From CAZKUN01 sp964555935 (lineage in GTDB: Bacteria > Armatimonadota > Zipacnadia > Zipacnadales > VGFC01), in the NCBI GenBank assembly GCA_964555935.1, contig CAZKUN010000251.1, positions 1 to 12,930 of the forward strand: a DNA stretch of 12,930 nucleotides. Reading direction: 5' to 3'. The position numbers and the translations under genes are program-made. Shown here one piece after another: positions 1-7,514 of the stretch; the stretch's first letter is position 1; each line of letters opens with the position of its first letter. The notes below the pieces were generated by a model. That model saw only the letters and a list, made by a program, of their open reading frames with translations, searched no databases and had not been told where the DNA came from.

Positions 1-19
1 CGTCGCGCCTCCGCGGCGG

Positions 20-48
20 TTGACATGGCGGCGTGGTATGGTTAGAAT
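20..48 (+). promoter_or_regulatory. sigma70-type promoter of the tRNA operon
   Basis: A perfect -35 hexamer TTGACA (20-25) is followed after exactly 17 bp by TAGAAT (43-48), a 5/6 match to the -10 consensus. Transcription would start near 55, a few bases before the first mature tRNA at 61. The promoter, five tandem tRNAs and one strong terminator fit a single stable-RNA transcription unit. Confidence 0.8.
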
Positions 49-60
49 ATGCTTCGCCCA

Positions 61-147
61 GCCGAGGTGGCGGAATTGGTAGACGCGCCAGCTTGAGGGG
101 CTGGTGACCTTTGGGTTGTGCGGGTTCGACTCCCGCCCTCGGCACCA
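61..147 (+). tRNA. tRNA-Leu (anticodon GAG)
   Basis: Acceptor arms GCCGAGG (61-67) and CCTCGGC (137-143) pair perfectly, followed by discriminator A and an encoded CCA. The anticodon stem CCAGC/GCTGG encloses the loop TTGAGGG, giving anticodon GAG, which reads CUC/CUU leucine codons. A long variable arm before the GCGGG/CCCGC T-stem marks it as a class II tRNA, as expected for leucine. It is the first gene of the tRNA operon. Confidence 0.96.
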
Positions 148-199
148 TAAGCAACACAAACGTGCGAGCGTTGGAGATGCGCAGGCGGTACCTGATCAG

Positions 200-275
200 G
201 GGCGGTTAGCTCAGTTGGGAGAGCGTCTGCCTCACACGCAGAAGGTCACAGGTTCAAGCCCTGTACCGCCCACCA
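200..275 (+). tRNA. tRNA-Val (anticodon CAC)
   Basis: Acceptor arms GGGCGGT (200-206) and ACCGCCC (265-271) pair perfectly, and ACCA is encoded at the 3' end. The anticodon stem TCTGC/GCAGA holds the loop CTCACAC, giving anticodon CAC for the GUG valine codon. D-arm (TAGCTCAGTTGGGAGAGC) and T-arm (GGTTCAAGCC) are canonical. Second gene of the cluster. Confidence 0.95.
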
Positions 276-294
276 GGCAGAACCGAATGGACCA

Positions 295-370
295 GCGGGC
301 GTAGCTCAGTTGGTAGAGCATCAGCTTCCCAAGCTGAGGGTCGCCGGTTCGAATCCGGTCGCCCGCTCCA
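295..370 (+). tRNA. tRNA-Gly (anticodon CCC)
   Basis: Acceptor arms GCGGGCG (295-301) and CGCCCGC (360-366) pair fully, followed by discriminator T and an encoded CCA. The anticodon stem TCAGC/GCTGA encloses TTCCCAA, giving anticodon CCC for GGG glycine codons. It is a dedicated GGG reader, plausible in a GC-rich genome. Its D-arm is almost identical to that of the next tRNA-Gly. Confidence 0.95.
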
Positions 371-419
371 GACAGCATCGCGCGAAGAGGCCCTGAAGCA
401 TGGGGCTGTTGAGATTTGA

Positions 420-495
420 GCGGAAGTAGCTCAGTTGGTAGAGCGCCTGCTTGCCAAGCAGAAGGTCGCCGGTTCGACTCCGGTCTTCCGCTCCA
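420..495 (+). tRNA. tRNA-Gly (anticodon GCC)
   Basis: Acceptor arms GCGGAAG (420-426) and CTTCCGC (485-491) pair fully, followed by T and an encoded CCA. The loop TTGCCAA gives anticodon GCC, reading GGC/GGU glycine codons. The anticodon stem reads CCTGC/GCAGA, so the outermost pair (27-43) appears to be a C-A mismatch while the other four pair. All other features are canonical. Confidence 0.94.
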
Positions 496-521
496 GATGT
501 CAGACGCAGCGTGGTCGACGA

Positions 522-596
522 GGCGGCATAGCCAAGTGGCTAAGGCGGTGGTCTGCAAAATCACTATCGCCGGTTCAATTCCGGCTGCCGCCTCCA
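522..596 (+). tRNA. tRNA-Cys (anticodon GCA)
   Basis: Acceptor arms GGCGGCA (522-528) and TGCCGCC (586-592) pair fully, with discriminator T and an encoded CCA. The anticodon stem GTGGT/ATCAC (one G-T pair) holds the loop CTGCAAA, giving anticodon GCA for UGC/UGU cysteine codons. It is the last tRNA before the operon terminator. Confidence 0.95.
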
Positions 597-612
597 AAGA
601 CCACACTTCTCT

Positions 613-659
613 AAACGCGAGCGGGGCGAGCCTCATCAGGCTCGCCCCGCTCGCGTTTT
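613..659 (+). terminator. Rho-independent terminator of the tRNA operon
   Basis: The arms at 613-633 and 638-658 are perfectly complementary over 21 bp, enclosing a 4-nt loop CATC. The 3' arm ends in a short T run (656-659). The 5' arm starts with AAA, so the hairpin could also work in the other direction. It lies 16 bp after the tRNA-Cys CCA end and closes the tRNA transcription unit. Confidence 0.88.
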
Positions 660-746
660 CGCAACTCCCACAGGCTGCGTGTTGCGCCGCATGCCGATCC
701 GAGGGCGCCCGGGGGGCGGAGCGTCGAGGCAACGTCGAGACTACCT

Positions 747-756
747 NNNNNNNNNN
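747..756. other. scaffold gap (10 N) between the tRNA operon and the CBM9/DUF5916 gene
   Basis: Ten undetermined bases. The other gap in this window can be shown to have the wrong length for its reading frame, so this one is probably also a fixed-size placeholder. The distance from the tRNA terminator to the gene at 780, and any promoter for that gene, cannot be judged. Nothing else is recognisable in 660-779 apart from an AGGGAG stretch (762-767) that could serve as a ribosome binding site. Confidence 0.9.
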
Positions 757-779
757 GTCTAAGGGAGCACGCAGCGCAG

Positions 780-2867
780 ATGACAGCCCGAATCTCACCC
801 GCCCGCGCAAGTGTCGTCGCCGCAGTTGGTAGTCTGTTGTTCCTCGCCGCTCTCCCGTCTCAAGCCCACGAGCGTCCCCAATGGCCAGGCCTCGGATGCG
901 ATGAGGCCCTGACGGTGGCGGCTCCATTCACCGAGACGCCACCCGTTCTGGACGGCGTGCTGGGCGAGGGCGAGTGGGACGGTGCGGCCCAGTTGACCGG
1001 CTTTCGCCGGCTCTATCCCGATCGCGGTGTCGAGGTCGCTCTGCCCACGGTCGTTCACGTGCTGGCCGGCGATGGCCACCTATACGTGGCGTTCGACTGC
1101 GAAATCGCCGGAGCATCGAAGGTCCGCGCGACCGAAACGCGAGAGGACGCCCGCCTGAGCGATCAAGACCGCGTCGAGGTCATCATCGATTCACTCCACG
1201 ATCACCGACGGGCCATCGAGCTGCAGACAAGTCCCGCTGGGGTGAAGAGCGACCGACGATGGGGCAACTACGAGTGGGATGGGATCTGGGACGTAGCGGC
1301 CCAGGTCAACGAGACAAACTACATCGTCGAGATCGACATCGATCTGGGATCGCTCACTTACGAAAAAGGAAATGACGGAACCGTCGGCATCAATTTCACG
1401 CGCCGTTCGGTCGACCCGTATGAGGGCTCTGCATGGGGCGTGGATGACACGGGCGGCGACGATGACCCGCACTGCTTCGCGCACATCACCGGGCTCTCGT
1501 TCCCCCAGAACCCGGCGCGCGCGCCGATAAGGGTCGATGCCTATACGGTCATCACAGGCGACTTCTCCGACACGGGAGACGGTGTTGATGTCGACGCGGG
1601 CCTCGATATCGAATACCCCATCACCCCGAGCGTCACGTCGCGGTTCACCGTGCTCCCCGACCTCTCGAATGTTGAGGCGGCCTTCAAGACGATCGACATC
1701 TCATACCGCGAGCAGTTCCTACCCGACACTCGCGACTTCTTCACCCACCAGGCCGAGTATTACGGCGACCGCGCCATCTTCCACTCCGGGCGCGTCGGGG
1801 ACTTTGACGTCGGAGCCAAGTTGACGGGCACGCACGGGGAGTATCGCGTCGGCATGCTCGACGCCTGGAACGCCCAGACCTCGCGTAACGATTTCGTTAG
1901 CCACGTCTCGCGACAGGTCGGGCAGTACTCGGACGTATCGCTCAGCCTCGTCGATGTTCGCGAGCCAGGCTTCGACAACACCACGGTCTCCGGCGGCTTC
2001 AACACTCGCTTCAAAGAGGACAGCAAGTTCCGCATGGACGGCGGCTACGCGCAGAGCTTCAGCAGCGACCCCCTGCGCGAGGGTCACGGGGCCACGGTCG
2101 GAGCCGGCTACAGCGCCGGGCCGGGATCGCTGGGGACGCACTGGGGCTACTCCGAGGTCAGCCCGCACTTCGACCCAATCGACGGCTACAACCCGAGGAT
2201 GGGGTTCCGCGAGTGGCGAGGCAACATCTGGAAAGAGTGGGTCCCGAAGGAGGGCACGAAGTTCTACAGCAGCTTCGAACTCTTCAGCAACTTCAACCGC
2301 GGCTGGACCTGGGACGGCGACTTCTACTCCCGGAGTCTCAACACCGGTTGCGTAATCGGGTTCAAGGACCGACACCGTCTCTACTTCGTCCGCAACCACA
2401 GCCGTCACCTCGAAGAGCACATCCGCCCCGAGCCCTTCGACGACACCTCCTACAACGTCAACGCGCGCTTTGGCAGAGGCGAGGACCTCAGCGGGAGCGC
2501 CTACTATCGCTGGGGCACGGTTGAGGACTCCCACCTGAGCCAATATGGAACGTCGCTCAACTGGCAACGCTCGTCAAGTCTGCAGGTGAGCCTCAACTTC
2601 AACGAGCGAGAGCAGCGGTTCTTCGACGGCACGCGCGGCTCGGCCCGGACCATCGAGGTGGGCGCCACCAAGATCCTCAACCCGGAGCAGTGGCTCTCCT
2701 TCCGCTGGTACGCGCGCAGCGGCGATGACGACATCAGCAACCTCAACCTTGTCTACCGGATCCACAAGGAGTCGGGCAAGGAGTTCTTCGTCATCCTGGG
2801 CGACCCTCTGGCTAGTGAGATCCGCGAGCGTATCGCGGTGAAGTACATTCACCCCATCAGCTTCTGA
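780..2867 (+). CDS. secreted CBM9-like / DUF5916-type outer-membrane beta-barrel protein
   Basis: The 695-aa product has a signal peptide, with a hydrophobic stretch at about residues 12-25 and a likely cut after SQA (residue 29). Residues of about 50-245 resemble the carbohydrate-binding family 9-like domain, with the hallmark PPVLDGVLGEGEWDGA at 54-69. The segments PDLSNVEA (293-300) and FLPDTRDFFTHQAEYY (313-328) match the conserved NPDFxQVEAD and FFPEKRPFFLEG stretches known from DUF5916 proteins. The rest (about 250-695) is rich in alternating aromatic/polar strands and ends in Phe, the usual C-terminal residue of BAM-assembled barrels. A surface carbohydrate-binding or import role is inferred. 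The start is ATG with AGGGAG at 762-767, a long spacing. It stands alone between a scaffold gap and a palindromic repeat. The family assignment is fairly secure; the substrate is unknown. Confidence 0.82.
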   Translation: MTARISPARASVVAAVGSLLFLAALPSQAHERPQWPGLGCDEALTVAAPFTETPPVLDGVLGEGEWDGAAQLTGFRRLYPDRGVEVALPTVVHVLAGDGHLYVAFDCEIAGASKVRATETREDARLSDQDRVEVIIDSLHDHRRAIELQTSPAGVKSDRRWGNYEWDGIWDVAAQVNETNYIVEIDIDLGSLTYEKGNDGTVGINFTRRSVDPYEGSAWGVDDTGGDDDPHCFAHITGLSFPQNPARAPIRVDAYTVITGDFSDTGDGVDVDAGLDIEYPITPSVTSRFTVLPDLSNVEAAFKTIDISYREQFLPDTRDFFTHQAEYYGDRAIFHSGRVGDFDVGAKLTGTHGEYRVGMLDAWNAQTSRNDFVSHVSRQVGQYSDVSLSLVDVREPGFDNTTVSGGFNTRFKEDSKFRMDGGYAQSFSSDPLREGHGATVGAGYSAGPGSLGTHWGYSEVSPHFDPIDGYNPRMGFREWRGNIWKEWVPKEGTKFYSSFELFSNFNRGWTWDGDFYSRSLNTGCVIGFKDRHRLYFVRNHSRHLEEHIRPEPFDDTSYNVNARFGRGEDLSGSAYYRWGTVEDSHLSQYGTSLNWQRSSSLQVSLNFNEREQRFFDGTRGSARTIEVGATKILNPEQWLSFRWYARSGDDDISNLNLVYRIHKESGKEFFVILGDPLASEIRERIAVKYIHPISF

Positions 2868-2882
2868 CGCCCGCAGTCCCAG

Positions 2883-2973
2883 TTAATTAGTGTCAGACAC
2901 TAGTTTCCTCTGACCGTTATTCTACGCTACGCGCCCCGTGATAGTCGCTAAACTAGTGTCAGACACTAGTTAA
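2883..2973. repeat. 91-bp element with two inverted palindromic copies (MITE-like or REP-like)
   Basis: Two 24-bp copies, 2883-2906 and 2950-2973, are inverted relative to each other. They differ at one position besides the central base. Each is itself a palindrome around GTGTC-A-GACAC; the right copy contains ACTAGTGTCAGACACTAGT with 9-bp perfect arms. The outer ends both read TTAA. The 43-bp spacer has no visible coding content. The element is AT-rich against a GC-rich background and sits between two same-strand genes. It could be a miniature inverted-repeat element, a REP-type repeat, or a double hairpin ending transcription of the upstream gene, although no T-run follows. Confidence 0.7.
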
Positions 2974-3058
2974 TCGGCTTCGACACAGCCTCCAAGGGCC
3001 AGAGCCACGGGGCGGCGAACGCTACCACCACAGCCTGGCACCATCGGAGCGCGCAATC

Positions 3059-4119
3059 ATGGAAACGATTCAGGACCATCGGCCGTTCGTGTTCGTTGGA
3101 ACATATACGCGGGGTGACAGCGAGGGCATCTACACCTACCGCATGGATCCGGAGACCGGCGCCCTCGAGCGGGTGAGCGTGGCCACCGACATCGAGAATC
3201 CCTCGTTCCTGGTCATCCACCCGCACCGCCCCTTCCTCTACTCGGTTGAGGAGCGCGGCGGCGGCAGCGTGCGCGCCTTCAGTATCGATGCCGCTACCGG
3301 CGGGCTGNNNNNNNNNNCAGCGGCCCATGTCACGTGACAGTCGACCCGACGGGCAGGTACGTGCTGGTTGCCAACTACGGCAGCGGCAGCGCGGCCATGC
3401 TCCCCACCCGCGAGGACGGCGGACTCGATGCCGCCTCCGACGCGCACCAACATGAGGGCTCAAGCGTCAACGAGGGTCGCCAAGAAGGCCCTCACGCGCA
3501 CTCAGCCACCATCGACCCGACGAACCAATTCGCCTACATCGCGGACCTGGGCATGGACCAACTCGTCGGCTACCGGCTGGATCTCCAGGCGGGCAAGATG
3601 ATCCCCGATCCGGCGGCAACGACGAACGTGACGCCCGGCGCGGGGCCGCGTCACTTCGCCTTCCATCCGTCCGGTCAGTTCGCCTACGTCATCAACGAGC
3701 TTGACAACACGATCATCGCGTTCGCATTCGATAGCACCACCGGCGCGCTCAGCGAACTCCAGATCGTCCCGACGCTCCCCGATGGATTCGCCGAGACGAG
3801 CCACACGGCCGACATCCACGTGTCGCCATCCGGCGCGCATCTGTATGGGACCAATCGTGGTCACGACAGCCTGGCGATCTACGCGATCGACAGCCGCGGG
3901 ATGCTCCGCTTCGTAGAACACGAGCTGACCGGCGGCGAGAACCCGCGCAACTTCGCCATCGATCCGGCCGGGCGGTTCGTGCTCGCCGCTAACCAGGACA
4001 CAAGCAACATCGTCACCTTCCGCATCGATGGCCACACGGGCGAACTCAAGAAGACGGAGCAGGTTGCGAGCGTGCCCAATCCTGTCTGCGTGAAGATCGT
4101 GACGTTCGGCTCGAAGTGA
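3059..4119 (+). CDS. 6-phosphogluconolactonase-type seven-bladed propeller lactonase (interrupted by a scaffold gap)
   Basis: This belongs to the lactonase/YbhE-like family (Pfam Lactonase, COG2706), beta-propellers that hydrolyse 6-phosphogluconolactone or related sugar lactones in the cytoplasm. Recurrent propeller blades are visible: FVGTYTRG near the N-terminus, SGPCHVTVDPTGRYVLVANY just after the gap, and GPHAHSATIDPTNQFAYIAD. RHFAFHPSGQFAYVINELDN, TADIHVSPSGAHLYGTNRGH and NPRNFAIDPAGRFVLAANQD follow. No signal peptide is present. The ATG at 3059 has GGAG at 3046-3049, spacing 9. Ten Ns at 3308-3317 shift the frame: 3059-3307 ends on a codon boundary, while the family motif resumes with AGC at 3319. 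The true missing length should therefore be 2 modulo 3. The product would be about 360 aa, normal for the family. A GTG at 3334 is an internal codon, not a start. Confidence 0.87.
3308..3317. other. scaffold gap inside the lactonase gene
   Basis: Ten Ns separate two halves of one gene. The family consensus on both sides (ATGGL before, SGPCHVTVDPTG after) needs only a handful of missing residues, and the frame relation requires a missing length of 2 modulo 3, not 10. The gap is therefore a placeholder and the apparent frameshift is an assembly artefact. Confidence 0.85.
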
Positions 4120-4130
4120 ATTCGAAGACC

Positions 4131-4157
4131 TCGTAGGTCGGATCTCCAGATCCGACA
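4131..4157. repeat. intergenic palindrome GTCGGATC-TCCA-GATCCGAC
   Basis: An 8-bp perfect stem (4137-4144 with 4149-4156) encloses the loop TCCA. It is preceded by TCGTAG. It lies 18 bp downstream of the lactonase stop and upstream of the nitrilase gene. It could fold in the mRNA between the two genes, but no T-run follows, so it is not a clear terminator. The 11-mer TCGTAGGTCGG at its left side recurs at 9064-9074, suggesting a dispersed intergenic repeat family, though two copies of that length can occur by chance. Confidence 0.5.
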
Positions 4158-4213
4158 GGCAAAGTCGTTGAGCCTGAGTGAGCACTTCCAGCCTCAAACG
4201 AGGGCAAATGCCA

Positions 4214-5566
4214 ATGGCCCACGGACTCGTGCTCGGGGCAGTGATCTGCGCGATGCTGGTCGGAACCCGCGCGAATGCGAACCTCATCGCCAACGGCGAC
4301 TTCGCCGAAGGCGCCGTCGGCGCGCTGCCGGACGGGTGGGAAGCAGTATGCCCAAACCCAGCCCTGGCGCCGGAGTTCGCGCTCGCGCGGACCAAGCGCG
4401 GCCCGGCCCTGCGCGGCGCGGGCAACGGTCGGCGCGAGTGCTTCGGCTACGCGCGCCACGCCGTTCAGCTCGCGGCGGGCAAGACGTACCGCATGCGAGT
4501 GCGGCTTCGCGCGAAGGGGCTGAAGAACCTCAACCGACACCTCGTCCATGGCATCTTCTGCAGCGATCCCGGCTTCAACGACGGCATCTTCGCCTACCGT
4601 CGCCAAGGCGACTGGATCATCGGCGAGAGCCGTTTCCCCGGCCCGACCTCCGATGCGGACGCCGAAGTGCGCCTGTACTTCAGGTTCAGCGCGGCCGGCA
4701 AGGTCTGGTGGGATGAGGTCAGCCTCGAGGAATGCGATCCCATTCCGCACAGGCCGGTGAAGATCGCCTGCAGTGCGGGCGCTGGCGACATGGAGCACTG
4801 GGACAAGTGGCTCGACGCGGCGGGCGCGAGCGGCGTCGACGTAGCCCTGCTTCCGGAGATGCTCAACGGCATAGGCGTTGCCGATGCGGAGCCGTTGAAC
4901 GGCCCAACGGGCACCTTCCTCGCCGAGAAGGCCCGTCTCTGGCACATGTACGTGAGCGGCAGCTTCTACGAACAGCGAGGCGACATCGTCTACAACACCG
5001 CGCCTCTGTATGACCGCAACGGGGACCTGGTGGGCACGTATGAGAAGAACCAGCTCTACGATCCCGAGCAAGACGAAGGCGTAACTCCCGGCACGGGCTT
5101 CCCGGTGTTTGAGACCGACTTCGGGAAGGTCGGCATCATCATCTGCTACGACAGTTGGTTCCCCGAGCCCGTGCGGCTGCTAGGCTACAAAGGCGCCGAG
5201 CTAATCCTGTTCCCCAATGCGGGCTACGACGCTGAACTCATGCCGGCTCGAGCCGCCGACAGCGGCGTCTGGATCGCGACCAGCAGTCTCAACTGCCCGG
5301 CCGGCGTGTGGGATTCGGGCGGCGCGGTCGCTGGTGAAGACGAGCCCGATCCGACGAGATACTGCGAGTCGTCCATCACCGACTTCCAGCGCGATGATGA
5401 GTTAGGCATGGTCGTCGCTACGGTCGATCTAAGCCAACGCTGGAGTCCGCACTGGTGGGGCGGGCCGATGCGCTCGGCTCCCGGCGGACGCCGTGCCCGC
5501 CAGACGCTGATCGACTCCATCGAAGACGACATTGCCCGCGAGGCCGCGCGGTGGCGCGAGCCATGA
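4214..5566 (+). CDS. secreted nitrilase-superfamily C-N hydrolase with N-terminal carbohydrate-binding-like domain
   Basis: The 450-aa product begins with a hydrophobic signal sequence (LVLGAVICAMLVG, likely cut after ANA) and then NLIANGDFAEG, the typical opening of CBM_4_9-like jelly-roll domains (about residues 23-175). The C-terminal half (about 180-430) is a carbon-nitrogen hydrolase with the catalytic triad visible: Glu in LLPEML (215), Lys in GTYEKNQLY (278) and Cys in IIICYDSW (311). Such enzymes hydrolyse amides, nitriles or carbamoyl groups; the substrate cannot be told. ATG 4214 was chosen because GAGGG lies at 4200-4204, 9 bp away. In-frame ATG 4208 and GTG 4178 are alternatives, and the GTG start would add Lys and Arg to the otherwise uncharged signal n-region. 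The stop overlaps the next start (ATGA), so the two proteins are probably translationally coupled. Confidence 0.85.
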   Translation: MAHGLVLGAVICAMLVGTRANANLIANGDFAEGAVGALPDGWEAVCPNPALAPEFALARTKRGPALRGAGNGRRECFGYARHAVQLAAGKTYRMRVRLRAKGLKNLNRHLVHGIFCSDPGFNDGIFAYRRQGDWIIGESRFPGPTSDADAEVRLYFRFSAAGKVWWDEVSLEECDPIPHRPVKIACSAGAGDMEHWDKWLDAAGASGVDVALLPEMLNGIGVADAEPLNGPTGTFLAEKARLWHMYVSGSFYEQRGDIVYNTAPLYDRNGDLVGTYEKNQLYDPEQDEGVTPGTGFPVFETDFGKVGIIICYDSWFPEPVRLLGYKGAELILFPNAGYDAELMPARAADSGVWIATSSLNCPAGVWDSGGAVAGEDEPDPTRYCESSITDFQRDDELGMVVATVDLSQRWSPHWWGGPMRSAPGGRRARQTLIDSIEDDIAREAARWREP

Positions 5567-7461
5567 GCGACCCGGGCGCCCGCAGCGAGGTCACCCCGCG
5601 CGCGCTCCTAATCGGCTTGGCCCTGATCCCCTTGAACGCCTACTGGATCATGGTCGCCGAGCTGCGTTGGTACGTCATCCTCACGCTGAACCCCTTGTTC
5701 GTCACGCCGGTCTTCTTGCTGCTAGTCTTGATAGGCATCAACGCGCTGCTGAACCGGCTGCAGCCGAGGTGGCGGCTGAGTGTCGCGGAGCTACTGACCG
5801 TCTACGTGATGGTCGCCATCTCATGCACGGTCGCGACCCTCGACTACATCGTTAACTGGATCCGCATGATCGGTTGGGGAGCCTGGGCCGCGACGCCGGA
5901 GAACAAGTGGGAGCAGATCGTCTTCCCGCACATGCCTAGGTGGACGCTGCTTTGGGACGAAGAGGCGCTGCGAGGCCTGTTTGAGGGCGGGTCGCTCTAC
6001 ACGCGTGAGACGCTCTCGGCTTGGGCGCCTCCGCTCATTGCCTGGGTCACGTTCATGCTGCTCTCATTCGGGCTCATGCTCTGCCTGAGCGCCATCGTGA
6101 GGAAAGCGTGGATCGCCGACACGAAGCTGAGCTTCCCCGTCGTGCGGTTGCCTCTGGCGATGGCTGGAGTCGGCTCTCCGGGGTTCTTCCGGTCGCGCGC
6201 GCTGTGGGTCGGCGTCGGGCTCACCGTGGCGAGCGGCATGCTTAACGGGCTCTCTCAGTTCTACCCGACCATCCCCCATTTCCAGACCGCCGCGCGCTTC
6301 CCGACGTTCACCGAGCCGCCGCTGAACCTCATCGGCTGGACGCCGACCTCGCTCTACCCATTCGCCATCGGACTGGCATACTTCGTCCCGCTCGACGTGC
6401 TCTTCTCGTGCTGGTTCTTCTACCTGTTCGGGAAGCTGCAACGCGTCGCGGGCTACGCCCTGGGCGTCACCAACTTGCCGGGCTTCCCCTTCCCGGCCGA
6501 ACAGGCCATCGGCGCGTGGATGACTTACGCGCTCTTGCTGCTCTACATCACGCGCAACCACTGGCGCCAGTTCATCATCAACCTGAGGCGCCCGGGGCCA
6601 TCCGCCGATGCCGACGAGTTGCTGCCACACCGGATCGCCGTAGGTCTAGGTCTGGCGCTGGCGGCGCTGCTACTCGTGTTCTGGCGAGCCATCGGCATGA
6701 GCGTCCTGCCCGCGGCGATCGCGCTAGGGATGTACTACCTGGTATCGCTCGCGATCACGCGCATCCGTGCCGAGACGGGGGCCCCGCACGACGTGGTCAC
6801 GCCCGAGCCGATGAACGTCTTCAGCCTGGTAGGCCCGCGACTGCTCGGTCGCGGCGACATCGTCGGGGCGGGGTTGAGCCACTGGTTCTGGCGCTTCAAC
6901 CGCAGCCACGCCATGCCCACACAGATGGAGGCGCTGAAGATCTGGCACGACGCCGGGCTCAGCGCGCGCAGCCTCGCTCTGCCGATGATCCTCGCTACCG
7001 CAGCGTCGTGCCTGGCCGCGCCGTGGGCAGCTCTCCATATCGGGTACCGAGATGGCCTCGTCGCGAAGTGCATGGGCTTCAAAGACATCACGGGTCGGGA
7101 AATGTGGAGCTTCCTCGCGCGGATGCTGGGCGGAGGTGGCGCGGTTGAGTGGACGCGAATTGGCGCCGTGGCGGGTGGGTCGGGGCTGGTCCTGCTACTA
7201 TGGGCGTCACAGTCGAGACTAAGCTGGCTCTGGTTTCATCCGCTGGGCTACTGCATCGGGCCGAGCCTGAACTGGGTCTGGTTCCCGTTCGTGATCGCGT
7301 GGGCGCTGAAGGCAGCGGTGGTCCGCTACGGCGGCGAGAAGTGGTACCGTCGACTGATGCCGTTCTTCCTCGGCCTCGTGCTTGGCGACTACATCGTCGG
7401 CGCCGCGTGGGCGCTGGCGACTCCGCTTCTCAACACGCCCGGCTACCACATCTTCCACTAG
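5563..7461 (+). CDS. polytopic membrane protein, DUF6785/DUF6784-like, possible transporter
   Basis: The 632-aa protein has about a dozen hydrophobic segments, for example residues 14-32, 40-62, 76-95, 155-178, 213-229, 265-290, 318-330, 358-375 and 380-398. Its stretches LSFPVVRLPLAM (about 189-200), RIRAETGAPH (about 400-409) and HPLGYCIGPS with KWYRRLMPFFLGLVLGDY near the C-terminus match what I recall of the DUF6785/DUF6784 family from Armatimonadota and Planctomycetota. That family is of unknown function and somewhat like oligopeptide transporters. The start ATG (5563) overlaps the nitrilase stop as ATGA, with no good Shine-Dalgarno of its own, consistent with coupled translation. An upstream in-frame start at 5455 lies inside the nitrilase gene and is less likely. 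Transport of the nitrilase product or substrate is inferred from this coupling only. Confidence 0.75.
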   Translation: MSDPGARSEVTPRALLIGLALIPLNAYWIMVAELRWYVILTLNPLFVTPVFLLLVLIGINALLNRLQPRWRLSVAELLTVYVMVAISCTVATLDYIVNWIRMIGWGAWAATPENKWEQIVFPHMPRWTLLWDEEALRGLFEGGSLYTRETLSAWAPPLIAWVTFMLLSFGLMLCLSAIVRKAWIADTKLSFPVVRLPLAMAGVGSPGFFRSRALWVGVGLTVASGMLNGLSQFYPTIPHFQTAARFPTFTEPPLNLIGWTPTSLYPFAIGLAYFVPLDVLFSCWFFYLFGKLQRVAGYALGVTNLPGFPFPAEQAIGAWMTYALLLLYITRNHWRQFIINLRRPGPSADADELLPHRIAVGLGLALAALLLVFWRAIGMSVLPAAIALGMYYLVSLAITRIRAETGAPHDVVTPEPMNVFSLVGPRLLGRGDIVGAGLSHWFWRFNRSHAMPTQMEALKIWHDAGLSARSLALPMILATAASCLAAPWAALHIGYRDGLVAKCMGFKDITGREMWSFLARMLGGGGAVEWTRIGAVAGGSGLVLLLWASQSRLSWLWFHPLGYCIGPSLNWVWFPFVIAWALKAAVVRYGGEKWYRRLMPFFLGLVLGDYIVGAAWALATPLLNTPGYHIFH

Positions 7462-7491
7462 AAGTGGTTTCAGAACCCTCGTGGCGCCGCT

Positions 7492-7509
7492 CGGGATCAC
7501 CGCATCCCG
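7492..7509. terminator. weak hairpin between convergent genes
   Basis: CGGGAT (7492-7497) and ATCCCG (7504-7509) form a 6-bp stem in the 53-bp space between two genes that converge. There is no T-run on either strand, so termination is only a guess from position. Confidence 0.25.
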
Positions 7510-7514
7510 CGGGC

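Noticed and set aside
61..596. tRNA cluster as the integration site of the element
   Set aside because: The recombinase is a serine type, which does not favour tRNA genes, it lies over 8 kb away, and no partial tRNA copy was seen next to it.
104..927. Open frames on both strands through the tRNA cluster
   Set aside because: The sequence is fully explained by five cloverleaf tRNAs with CCA ends and a terminator; the peptides are translations of tRNA genes.
4046..5071. Long open frame on the minus strand (341 codons) opposite the lactonase and nitrilase genes
   Set aside because: It lies antisense to two well-identified genes with recognisable families; its translation shows only the arginine/alanine-rich composition typical of shadows in GC-rich DNA.
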